Shown: piece after piece, positions 12,401-25,000 of the stretch
Position numbering within the stretch: position 1 is the first letter of the stretch
How the letters are laid out: each line of letters begins with the position of its first letter
From: Blasia pusilla
Taxonomy: Eukaryota; Marchantiophyta; Marchantiopsida; Blasiales
NCBI GenBank assembly: GCA_050084515.1
Contig: CM114272.1
Span: forward strand, 35,650,001 to 35,714,000
DNA length: 64,000 bases
Direction: 5' to 3'
Notes under the pieces: generated by a model
Databases searched by the model: none
What the model saw: only the letters and a program-made list of their open reading frames with translations
Told to the model about the DNA's origin: nothing
Translations under genes and position numbers: made by a program

Positions 12401-13053
12401 CCGGCCTGTACTACTATTCCACTTCTCCTGTCCTCAAGGACAAGGGTCTGGAATTCCGCCGTCATAGACGGCACCGCGAACAAATCCACTCCGAACTCTT
12501 CGACAACGAGCACGGAATCCACTCCGGATCGGACGCGGAAGACGACCTGGACGAAGGCTACTATTTCGTTGATGGGAGCCACCTGAGAGCCCGGGCAGTC
12601 GCGGGGAGAAATCTCAGGAGAGCCAGAGGTATACCCATCGGTACTGTCCCCACCATGGAGAATCGTCTCCTGGTGTTTCCCAACACCCTGCAGCACAAGG
12701 TGTCCGGGATCGCCAACAACAGCGCACAAGAGGTGGGCATTCGCAAGACCTTCTTGTTCTTCCTCGTGGATCCGGACGCCGAGATCATCTCGACTCGCGA
12801 CGTGCACGAGCAGCAGTGGGATAGCGTGAAGCCCCTTCAGGTCGCCGCCATGAACGAGGTCGCCAAGAAGATCATCGGGAGGACGTTTCCGGTAGAGATT
12901 TTGGATGAGATCATGTCTCGCGCTAAAAGGGGCCTCACTTTGGCGGAGGCTCGCGTCCATCGCCTGCAACTCATCAAGGACCGCCAGATCAAGATCGCCT
13001 CCGACAACGACGAATTCGTCGGCGTCGACTTTTGGGCCCGCGATCTCCTGTAA
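9468..13053 (+). CDS. DUF4246 protein (putative Fe/2-oxoglutarate-type oxygenase fold)
   Basis: Proposed exons are 9468-9612 and 11693-13053, with splice borders CCCGG|gtgagt and gcctgcag|CC. The phases agree, giving 501 residues. The large exon is clear DUF4246. WHVEGLPHEH (residues 272-281) matches the family's conserved WHvEG..nEhI block, and FPNTLQH (377-383), GIRK (397-400) and LVDPDAEIIST follow in family order. The H273-x-E275, H383 and R399 arrangement resembles the metal and 2-oxoglutarate ligands of double-stranded beta-helix oxygenases; that is inference, and no substrate is known to me. An acidic loop (DAEDDLDEG, about 332) interrupts the core. The first exon, and so the start, is less certain: it is basic and has no motif. 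The coding exon is visibly GC-richer than its surroundings. DUF4246 is known mainly from fungi, so horizontal acquisition is possible. Confidence 0.85.
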
Positions 13054-13105
13054 ACTCAACTCCACGGGCTGTAAACTCAACTCCACCGCACCGCACGTAT
13101 TTCCC
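13054..13105 (+). repeat. 17-bp direct repeat at the stop codon
   Basis: TGTAAACTCAACTCCAC occurs twice in tandem, spanning the stop codon of the DUF4246 gene and the first bases of its 3' UTR. A local slip duplication is the simplest reading. Confidence 0.7.
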
Positions 13106-16091
13106 GTTTTCCGGGAAGGGGGGTAAGTCCCGGACAACGTGGAGCGGCTTCTCTGGGAATCCTTCACGATAATATGATTTGCTGTCGTGACTTATTCCAT
13201 GTAGCAGCTTAGGTGGCATTCACGTGTATCTGCTGACAACCCCCGAGGATCTTCGACTGCTGAAGAGACTTCTGTGGAATGAATCCACTCGCCGCCGCAT
13301 GAGCGAGAAGCCGAATGAGCGGGATCACGTCACACGTAACCATCGACTTTCACGGCGAAAAGAACTGTACAAACTTGTAAGATATATCAATGGAGTCTAA
13401 CGTGAAATGAAAATAGTGGAGCACTCACGCAAATGATGAGTACCTGTGAGTATCACGGGGTGTTTTCTCTCTTTCTAATTTGTTTCCTCATGCAAGAAAT
13501 GGACCCGCGTGTCCCGCAATCCAAGCATCCACACGCTATTTGGACAAATATGAGCGTTCGGAAGCATTCTCGGATGGATTCTAAGGATGCTTTTGTTCAG
13601 TAAATTTCTACTACAAAGATTGAGAAGGTGATTCGTTTCCGAATGACAAGAATGTACGTAAGATTGTTATAAGAGTGAGCTCGTGAGCAACCTGTTTCAG
13701 TAGATTTCCGTATGGTTAAGTTGAGTCTCCACGATCATACGAGTACTTCAATCGTCATTTCTTGAGTACTTGACATTGTGTAATATTCTCGAGTTCTTCA
13801 TGTGATTATTACTGAGGATGCTCTTTTAATTATCTGATTTAACTTTTATGTTAAGGTTCTATCGGAAAAAAAGAATTGGTGCGCCTAAAAATCATGTCCG
13901 AGCACTGTTTATGTTCTTCGCAAAATATGCCATCAGGCATAGGTTTATAATTTTCCGTTTTTTGCATAAATTTATACAAAATTTGACCTCCATGCAACAA
14001 TCAGAAACTATTGAGAAACTGGAGCCCGCGATCTTCAACCGACGACATTGATTAGAGGATCCCCTCCCCTCCTTTCTTCCATGAGTGAGTGAGGAATAAG
14101 AAATCGGTATACCGCAAGGATGGAACATTTGCGGAAATTAAGTAATGTAACCCGGTAAATGAATGTCCTCTTAAGATCTAAAATCAATCACGTCAGATTT
14201 TTCCATTAAAGATCTGCTCTTAGATTTCTTAAATATAAAAGCAATCGAGCTAGTTTTTTTCTTATGCTATCTTGAAAAATCGTGTCAATTTACAAACTAA
14301 TTCTAAATTTTGGTGATAAAACGTCTTTATAAGCTTTTTATCAGTTTGTTTTTACGGTTTTTAATTTTCTGTTTCAATTTAACATCCCCTAAACCGCAAG
14401 GATACGAAAAGAATTAAACAACAGTAGAATTACAATTGCGACTTTGGAAACCGTCTAGTTGGAAGAAGCAGTCCTGAAGCTGTCCACGACATCCCGCGCA
14501 ACATCCTAATGTTCCACCACGCCTACAATGTCCGATTTTGAGTATGAGGAATGCCTCTTTCCGTTCTCGATATGCCAGCGTCTGAGCGAGCCTAAGAAGT
14601 CCGTGACTTACAGGTCACAATAGTGTAGAGAAAGAGGGAAAGAAACAAACAGCGAAGGCTGGCGCGGTGTCCAACGAGGTAAGGCATACGAAACGCTGCA
14701 CGTTGTACCGTCTGATCGAAAGATCGGTTCTAAGGGTCATTGAGGTAAATTCAGAAGCGATTCGGCAATGACGGATTCTCATGATGGATTTGAAATTTGA
14801 AATTCGAATTCAGAGATTGGTACATGTATTTTCGCGATCGGCAGCGTAGGGTAAGGAAACCCGAGGGAAACTGACGCGCGTATACACACACGGCATTGAA
14901 TTCAATGATGAAAGGCTCCACAAGCCTTTCTAGGCCTTTCGGTTGACTATGGTACAAAGGGCACGACATCCACAAATTCCGAGGGTACTACATATTTTCC
15001 TTATCCAATTTGAAATCAATCCTTGTGGTACTGGTATCCTTCTCCATTGTCCTCAGCTGTAAAAGCGATCAGTGGGACTCGTGACTGCGAGGAGTACAGA
15101 GGGAAAAGCGCACGATTCGGCTCACTCTTCGTTGTCATTGACCCTGCCAGCGTTCAAGCTATATGGATTCACTGCACTCGGGAAAACTTCTGCCAGATAG
15201 GACGTCCCAAATCATGGAACACATGTGCAATAGTGTATGAACAGCGCTACAATGCCAGAAGTTTCGTTCATTTGATCAGAAGAGACAAGAGATTTAAACT
15301 CAGTAACACTCGGAGGGGAAGCACTTGATCATATCGAAATTACTAAAATTGACGATCGCCCGCGAACATTCCTTCTCGGTTTTGATATTGATGTGTACTC
15401 ACACACTTAAGAATGATTACGCATTATTGGATGTACTTGTGCGCTCAATGTGTGGACTTCAGATTGAAGTCACCCTATTTTACAACAAGATAGGTGGCAA
15501 TTACAGTTTGCGAAGTCGCCGGTCATTGTATCCTACGCAAGAGAGAAGTCTGAGATCTGTTTCAACGTAAAACTTGATAAATACCAAGTTGCATCTATTT
15601 CACAACTTATTTTGTAGACTCTCTTCTTACCTTCGTTCGCGATCTCCGCTGCCCATGCTCGTTCAAGTACCATCGCAGAAAACTGTTACAGCTCAGATTA
15701 TGGAAGGATGCATTGCCAAGAGTTTCCAAACGACGAAAGGTGAATTTCTTTCCTCACGAAATCATTTCTGTACACCAAATCGATGACATGGTGAGTTGAA
15801 AGAAACTACATTGCGGCCACGATTGTGGCGAACCGGTCTAGATTTGTGCGACTCTGTGTGTCATTGAAGTACAAATCTGGGGCCAAGGCAGTGACAGAAA
15901 CAGGGACTCGGATATTCGTTTGGCGAGAACTAATTAAGCGAATGAGTCCGGGTTTTCTCTATCCTTTGGTGTGAAGGTTTCAGTGCATTCTATGACAGAC
16001 TTTCTGTTCGCTACAACGGAAATCGCTGGGATTGGTGCAGTCGACGCCAAGTCTTTGATCTCTACCTGTACAGGTCGTGGCGTGAGGCAGA
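13106..16091. other. Intergenic region between the DUF4246 and MUN genes
   Basis: No gene I can support. Open frames at 15023-15570 have no motif. A splice-like block at about 15617-15740 (ttttgtag|ACTC .. CGAAAG|gtgaat) could be a 5' non-coding or short coding exon of the gene starting at 16092. The remainder is ordinary spacer. Confidence 0.4.
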
Positions 16092-19000
16092 ATGCCCTCA
16101 CGTCGCACTCGCCCGCCTAATAGCCAGATTGTCTCCACGCCTCCTGGGATCCCACTATCAGAGCAACCTGATTCGGGCCGGACCACGGCCTCCCTCGCTC
16201 TGCTGCAAGAGAAAGATGTTCCGACAACAGCTGTAAAAACGCTAGCGTTTCGCAATACTTTGAAGATAGTTGAGAGAAACGATTTGAACGTCTTTGGGGC
16301 TAAGGATTGGAGGATCATCTCGGACGATTGTCAGGTGTGTGACTCTCAATCAGGAGCATCTACAATTTATGCGCAGCAGGGCGAGGATCCGGGAGCTTGC
16401 TGCGGTTGCGCTAATACAATCACCGGGATAGTCAACGGGAACGTGAATCAATCCAGATCCAGACGTTGGCGACACCTTGGGAGGACCCAGACGAAACCAC
16501 ACACAGAAGACGTTCCTCAAGAGGAAGCACCGTGGAGTTTGTCAACAATTCGTATAGTTCATCCTACTTCGGGCGTAGTCAAAGAAGTGAGGGTAAAAGC
16601 TAATAGAGATTCTTCTGGAACGAGTGTGAAAAAGATATTAGATAATATCGAAAGTATTGATGGTATAAACAGCGGTGACATTAGGAAGGTCATTAGTCTT
16701 CAGCTTCGTGACCTTGTAGTGATTTACGAGGAGGATAAAGATCGTTTAGAATCCAATGATACAAAGGTTTCTAGTGCAAATGATCCCGGTGTTTGTGAAG
16801 CAGTCCTTCGATCTGTATTCGCTCCCAAAGAGTCTGAGGGAAAATCGAAGGACAATCAAAGTGCAGGAGAAGCTGTGAAGAAGGCATTTGCTTTGCCAGA
16901 TGCTCAGTACGCCAACGCTGAGCAACGCGCGAGGGATGCCGCCCGTTATCGCAGAGCTGGTAATCTCCGGTTGATCTGCATTTCTAAAGGAATATCGTTT
17001 CCAAGACAGTGTTGATTTACCAGACAAATACTGGCAGTCTAGATAGCTTTTGTGACACTTCTCCCATGACCGACGAGTAAGCATATGTTTTCATGCAGTC
17101 CATACCAATCCTCCTTCAGTACAATTTGTCGTTCTAAGTTTCCCCCATCTAGGCTCACTAGGCACATACACGCTGTGTTGATAATTGGTAAATATTGTCC
17201 TATCAAACAAAAGTCAATCAGCACATGCATTAAAGATATAGCTGGCAGTCACGCTCAGAGTGCCTTAGGTTGATAATTCTCGTTCACAAGTATGATTTGA
17301 CGCTCGAATTAGGGCACGAGTAACGCCGCTGAAACCAGTGTCTGAGACGCGATGGCCGTAAACTGTGTAGTTTGGCCATACAGTAGTATTCAGACCCTAA
17401 TTTGGAGTGATGATTCTTCTGTGGTATGCAGAGGTGCTCGTCAAACTCAAGGCTCTAGAGAGAAATAGAGACAAAATCGTAAATCCCTTGCAGTTTGAGA
17501 ATCGCACATTCTATGAGATTTGGAAGAAGAACGAGGCGGAAACTCTTACCAAACTCGTAAAGTTTTTAGACACATTTCCGTCAGAGAAATTTTCGGGTTC
17601 CGTTCAAGTGCTCGAGATTTCGGCCGATCATTTGAAGTCAACGAAAGAAAAGTGGATCACAAAATTGCAGTGCAGAGGAAAAGCACCTCGTCTGCAAGTC
17701 TACTACTCTGTGACAATACTTCCCGCTGAGCCGGAGACTACTGATTCTGATGTTTCTGAAAATGGCGAAAGTACTCCATCTCACAAGGCAGCATTTGTGA
17801 GTGAGGTGATAAAGTGTACGGAGAGTGCAGAATGGCAGGGTACTCCTCAATTCATTCCTGTGAGCAGGTGAGACTCCCCTGAGTTTCTTTCTTTTTTAAC
17901 CGGAAGAAAGACTAAAAGATGTTGCAATGCCTAGCCACCATGTACCCAAAATGTCTTCAGTGCATCTAGTGAGGTCTCATTTGCACAGCAACTATCTTGA
18001 GAAACTACTTGAGAAACTATTTGTTCCTGGCTAAATGGCGCCCCAAATGGAACCGTCTTGATTGCAGTATGCAAGATCGGATACAGATTGAGGTCTGGGA
18101 GAGAAAGGGGACCAAAAAAATAAGATTCAAAGATTCAAAGAAAAAATGGGGACAGGTATGCTACTGCAGCCACCATTTCTTGTTTTCACAAGAGCAGTAG
18201 AAGGCAACAAATATGCAACATTAATATTGCTTTCCAATTGCAATCTGAGAGTTTGGATTCGGTTTCTTTTTGCTTTTCAAAGTGTGGAGTGAACAGGATA
18301 AAGCATCAACAAATATAAATTCCAGACAGGCTCCAAGAGGCTGAGACAAATTTTTCCACCATGTATTTCGTATAGGGCCGGAGTCAGAACAAGAGCTGGA
18401 ACAAAAGGATCAAGAAATACAAGGTAGAGTTCACATTGTGTTTCATTGATCACATGACAGATAGCGACGCTATGATTCCGCATTTTAAGACTTCAACTGA
18501 GCACGAAAATCAGGAAACTGCAAGATTTCCTGGTGTTACGTATGTTTCAAACGGAAACGTGGGCTGTTAACCTGAAAGAGAAGTGATACAAGTTCCTGCA
18601 TAGTACTCCACATCAGGCAGAAGTGAAGGGGTCAAGACGATGATTAATATCTATTGGGACGTTTTTTGTTATCTCCTCACAAGATGATACAGCTCCTGAA
18701 TACAGAGTTGATAAATTTGCACCTCTGAAGATGTCATCCCCTAGATACCCCTAGATACCGAGAATAGTTACCCCTAGATACCGAGAAATCCAGAGATTTT
18801 CTTGACGGTCTTCACTCTACGTCCTACTTCAGATGAATTCCATGGAATGAGGTCAGTTGTTAAGTTTATGGGGGACTGCGAAACCAAATCACTCAAGAGA
18901 AAAAGAAATTGAACCCATACACATATATAGAGGCGGGGTACGGTTTTTTTTCTTTCTTTCGGAAAATAGAGACAATTTAGACTCAATTTGTGAGAAAGTA

Positions 19001-22000
19001 ATAGCTTTCTCCTCCTGGCTGTCGTTATCTAGAGTAGGAAAAAATATCAGGGGTCAAACTGAACATGGAAAGAAAATTTGCTTTGACATGAACACTAATT
19101 TAAACCCTTGAGGTATTAGGCTCCGATACTAATTAAAAAAATAGGATCAGTTTGGTGTTCTCTGCCACAAAAGAAAACAGTCACTTCATTTTTGTCTAAT
19201 ATCATCCGTATACGCTTGCTTCGCTTAGATTATCAATCCCAGTTTGATCCGTCTTGCACTTGAAACACCAGATTAATCGAGTAGTTGGTGATATGTGTAT
19301 GGGTTCAATTTCTCGAGTGATTTGGTTTCGCAGTCCCCCATACACTTATTAAGAGCAGATTTGTAATGCGGGCGTGGGGACTGCACTCTGGGGACTAGTG
19401 CAGTCCCCACACCAGCATGCTGGTGTATTTCAAGCCTTTCTGGTTGTTATGAACTGAGCGTCCATTGTCGCAAACAATGGTGGATGAAGGTGGCACCAAG
19501 AACTGGAGACATATTTCTTGGACAAGTAATTATCCCATTCAGCGACATCAGGTCTCAAGGGGTAATGGATGGGCGACTGCAAGGCGGCGCTCCAGCAATA
19601 TCTTACCCACTGATGGATGGGAAAGATCGACAGCATTTGAGCTCAATCCAGCTGAAATTTGCCTGTCTTTGTGAATATTTTAACAGGTAGCTGTTAACTT
19701 TCAGCGTTTTTCCTCAACCTATTGATGATTCTGCATGTTTTTCGTCATCGTTTCTTTCAACAAAGTCCATTCTGTGAAATCGAAACCTCCTGGTAATCGT
19801 GCCTCTTCTCTCTATGGAACTAAGTTCACGAACCTCACGCCGGTGTATGTGTACCAGAGATGCCCCTCCCAGCAAAGTGCTTTTGAAACCTCCGGTTGAG
19901 GATATTGACAAGGCATATGACAAGCTCTTACGGGTTGCTTTCCGCGCAGAGGGAGGTGGGAACATCTATGCAATCTTTTCTATCGTTCAGTAGAGTACCA
20001 GACAAACGCTTGAGATTAACAAAGGGTACTAGAAATAAACGAGTTCATGGGCAGTACAGGATCTGCTAGTACATAGCACTTGTTTTAGACTAAGGGTGGA
20101 AAATTTTAGTTAATGGATGTACTAGAATATCAACTCCATGTTTTCCTGCAGGATTTTCTTGAGGTAAGATACTATGACGGATGTCTCATCAACAGCTCTT
20201 AATGTACTTTTGCCCTGAAGCAGGCGACAAGCTGGGAAGTCAATGGAAACAAATCATCCAAGACTTTAGTGATCACTATCGGATAAGAGAGGAACGATGC
20301 ACCTTGGGTTTGGTGCATGTTCTGGCCGGAAAGTTTCGAAACGATACTCAATATTTCAGAGATATTGTCAACCTGTGGTCGTCTGTCTGTACAGCAGCCA
20401 GAGAGGGTAGACTAACAAAAAGTGAGCTGGCTGTTCAAAGCGATATTGTGAGATGTGAGTGCTCTAGACTTTTTCAGAGTCACCAATTATGTACTCAAGT
20501 TGGACGCACTTACATCGTGAAGATTAGTTCGAAGGGTTTTCGATCACTTATTAATCCTGCAGAATCGGCTTTCAACCTTCAATTTCTCAGGATGACATCA
20601 ATGCAATTTGCTTTCAACAGACATGTCGTTGCTGCAAGAATGTTCTTTTCTTTCTCTTTCTTGTGCTAATTTTAATCCCATTCACTGGTGCAGTGCTAGC
20701 CAAGCCAGCTGAAGAGGTTTTCAAGAGCTTTCACTCCTCCTTTCCTGGCAATCAAGCAGCAGGAGCACTATCAAAGCTAATAGAGCTCTTGGCATTAATA
20801 CTTCGCTGGGATCCTAATCCCAAGCATATTTTTATTCCCCTTAGGAGCTGGATTGAGGTACCTCCTCTTTTGAGTGAGAGTGCGATTTCATCAATTTAGT
20901 ACCGACTTCTTTTTTTCCGGTGGTAACTTGATCTCATTAAAATGTAAACCCTTCATAGGGGGTCTGATCTTAAGTTTGTTCGTCACGGTTTTATTGGTTG
21001 AGATTAGACAATAGAATCTAATTTACTTTGGGATCTTCTGTTGAACCGTGAATTAATGTGCGCTTATGCCACTCATGCGGTTGTTTATCGTGACAGGAAT
21101 CTTGTGAGGCCAGGATACGCATGAACTTATTTTGCGATACTAGCGGTGAAAAGACTGAAATTAAGATCAATTGTCTGATTGAGGCAATAGATTTGGTCCG
21201 CTCAGACTTAGCGGAGCATGCCACAAGTTTTCAAGACGCATTTCCGGCAGGATTTATTCTACCTGCAATTTCAACACCTATATATTATAAACTGGTGCCT
21301 TATTTTCTCCCATATTCCTGACAAAGCGTTGATCAATTGTTTCTCAGATTCTGGGTTTACCTCAAGATTTATCTCATCATCTTTGCTTCTTTGGGAGAAG
21401 TTCTGTGAAAGATTTTTAAAACACTTTATACCCTTCCATATAAGCTAGAAATATATGCACATTCCCCAACTCTCAGAATACGAAAGCAGACAAGGACTGT
21501 TTTTAAGGAGAGTACATTAGCGTTGACTTATCGAATGTCTACCCGATTTGATTTTCTGGAGATCAACCTGATCGCACACCTCAAACTCTCGTCTCCATGT
21601 TTTACATCGGCCTTGTATACGACGCGTTGCAGTGGTTGTTTCCATCCTTGAATTTTTTTCCCCAACCAACCTGCTCCCGGGAGTACGTTGAAACCTGAAG
21701 CTTGTCTGGTGCAACTAGCATTTTTCAATCTAAATTCATGAGTCTTTCACTTCGTGAAGTACAGTTCAAGCATCCTACTAATTAACGGATATGGATGGTT
21801 TCAGGTATCACAATATTTAAGAAGCTTTATGCTGGCTACAACGGATAAAAGCTTCACAAAAGACCACAGGGTAAGAGGATGGTTTTCAGAAGATGTGGTT
21901 TGAACTTGGATTATAGAATACATCACATTTGGAGGTCGTTGTAATGAGTGCGAAAAGATATATAATGCAGGACACAACGACTATTGGTTTTTTTCTGTCA

Positions 22001-25000
22001 ACTTTAAAGCTTCTTAAATATTGTAACAGCCTTTAGACACGTGCTGTTATAGAGAGGTCCCGAGAAATCAGTTCGTTTTCTGTTTGGTTGTTCTTTACAG
22101 GATCTTATATCCAGCTTGCTACTTCTGCATAAGGAAATTGAGAGAATTGGGGTGCGACTTAAGTTTATTGATGTGAATAAAATGTTTGAAGGAAACATTG
22201 CACAGTGGATAGCCACAATAAAACCTCGGATGGTTCAGTAAGTCCCTCACCTATCAGTACTAGCCATACAAAAATATTGCCTTCATTTCAGACATGAGTC
22301 ATTGAGTTCTAGTGAAGAGATTCGGGGAAAAACATCTGACATCACACTCACATGCGTGGAATAATTGTAGATGGATCATCTCAAGCTGCAGTGCTGAGAA
22401 GTTTGAACTGGTGTCTCAGAACAGCGATGTATCATTTTCTGTTTTGGGTAAGCTTACGTATTATTTGTGCCAAGCAGTCTCAACTCTCGAGTTTCTTTCT
22501 TGATTCAGGCTACAAACCTTTCCCTAATGTTGTGATGTTGCACTTTCCCAGTTTTGATGACCTCCGATGTGCTTCTAGTTGTATCACGTTGTGCTAATAA
22601 CGGTGGTGGCAATAAAGTGTGAGGTTTCACAGATAATAACGTGTTCCAACCTATTCTCGAGTTTCTCGGACAGATTTATATGACTCGCTCAATCGAGTTG
22701 TAGACGGACAGACATCTTCCCTCCTCATCTTGCCCACTTGGAAGCAGTATATATGGTACTTGGAGGCTGGCATATGTGCTGCTGTGCAGCTGTATGCAAG
22801 TCATCTCGAGAAACTTTGCCTCCAGGATTTTCCGGAAGGAGAGCTAATGAATGAGGATAGTGACAGGCTTCCAAACTCCGAGTCAACTCCTTGCAAGTCT
22901 GCTCAATTCGTAACCGAGTCCCTTTGCATTAAGGTATTCAGTAGAAGATCAAGCTTCTGTTTTCATTAGCGGATGTGATGTGGTTTCCAAGTGACATGGC
23001 GTGTGTTGGGTGTCCCAAGGATGGTCTTTTTCTCGTTCTATTTATCTTGAGCAAGAAAAGTGTACCCTCCATGTCCCCCCAATAAGTGACATGTTTCCAG
23101 AAATTGAGTAGAGTGGATTGCTATTTTCAAGGACATTGATGCGAGCCCGGCTCTCATTCACCATACAAATCATAAGAACCAGCTTTCCATGTCAATGTTA
23201 CTCACGCCTTGTTACACTTACCTGATCTTGTCTTGGATGTGATTCACGGGCAGCTTAACAACATAAATGAAGTTATAGCGAAACAGCAAGAATTTGAGTC
23301 TGATCTTAATGCAAAGTGGCGGGTCCTGCCTGAAAAGAAGGACCAAGATGCTGAGAATCTTTTGATGTAAGTATGTTTCTCGTTCACTGACGACTTATTT
23401 GGATGATGTCATCACTCATTCCTGGTCTGTAAGCTAAAAAGCATGACATAATTACTGATGCTTTAGTTGGATGATGTTATCAATGGATCACTGAAGACGT
23501 AGGTATGAGTAATTGCAAACATTATATCTTTCCAAAAAAGATCAAGATTATATCTAAAGTCCATCATGCACTATGACAATTTTACTTTGAAGAGAAAGCC
23601 ATCGATCTTGTCTCATTGGATCCCATGCTGCCCTATGAAGCTATTTTGTCAATACGCTTGATTCGAGTGTCAGAGTAACTCTAACACTCTTCTCACACTG
23701 CAGAGAAGATGATGTCACAGTTGAAAGGTTTGCATCAATCAATGATGAAGGTCAACTGCCTCATAAAGTTGGAGAAAAATTCAAGGATTTGAGGAAAATC
23801 CTCCATCATATGCTCAATAATGTGATACATTCCATTGTTGAGATCATGGAGGTGAGAAAAATTTGTGATCCTGTGTGATCTCTATTAAATATAGGCAAAA
23901 AATAAACCTGTTAAGACGCGAATGTGTGTTCTCCGTTTAGCAAGCCTCTGTCTGCGAAGGTAGCCTCCAATGTAGGGACTATCTTCCTTGACAAAATCGC
24001 AGTTCCTCAACTGCTGCGTAGTTCAAACGTAATAAATCTGATGTCCCTCGTATGCAGAAACGGCTCGAGAGTCAGCTTCAATCGGTGCTTGAAGGCGATG
24101 AGTTTTCGCAAACCCGGTTGGAGCCAATGATACAACTCTTGGATCAAAATATACAAGTCATGGAAGAGTATCTTCAAGCCAATGTTTTCCAGCGGATACT
24201 CAAAGTGAGACAAATTCCAATATGGATTTGGACTTCAAGCCAACTTTTAAGTTTCAACTCATTTATTTTTTGTCTGAACAATTCAACAACTCACTGCATG
24301 GATGTAATTCACTTTCCCTAGCTTTCTGTAAGAGATGATACTGGCGATCGTCATTCTGCTCAACCATTGTAGTGGAAATCTTGCAGGACATTTCTGGAGC
24401 CCTCTGTTACTGCATGGAGCAATTTGTTCTTAATAGAGATAACGACCCGAAACCCATGACCCTCCAACAACGCATGATATTAGACAACATTGTACAAATC
24501 TCAAGGAATTACTTTCATCGTGATGGGCTTGGTTTGCAGCCATTGCAAATAGACCAAGGCTTTGCTCGTCTACAAAAGCTTCTAGCCTGTTGGGATCTGA
24601 GTACAAAAGAGCTATGCCCACTCTATTGGCGTGCCTGGGTCAAGTTCAATGGGTCCACGTCCCAGAAACAACAAGCTCCTCAGAAGCTCACAACTGCAGA
24701 AAGTTTCAGACTTAATCAGAACATCGGCGTTGAAAACGGCAGGGTTACAAGCCGTGATGAGAATCTAGATGCCTTAGTTGCAAATGTGGAGTTACATGTG
24801 CTGGACTATTTCTCGCTTTTGAAGCAGAGAGACGATGACGAGGCCAAGGAGCTGGTCTCGATTCAAAGTGAAATTCCAACTGGGAAGGCCATACAGGTTG
24901 GTTTCTTAGTTTAAGGAGTTACTTTCCCTGTGTGTTTAAGGAAGAGATTTTCTGCTGGAAAAAGAAAGGCTGGTTTCTGATTTTTCAAGAAAACACAGTT

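Noticed and set aside
12280-13167. 295-residue open frame on the minus strand
   Set aside because: It is exactly antisense to the DUF4246 exon, whose GC-rich codons create it. It has no motif.
15023-15570. Two plus-strand open frames of 80-100 residues
   Set aside because: No recognisable domain, ordinary base composition and no splice context linking them to a gene.
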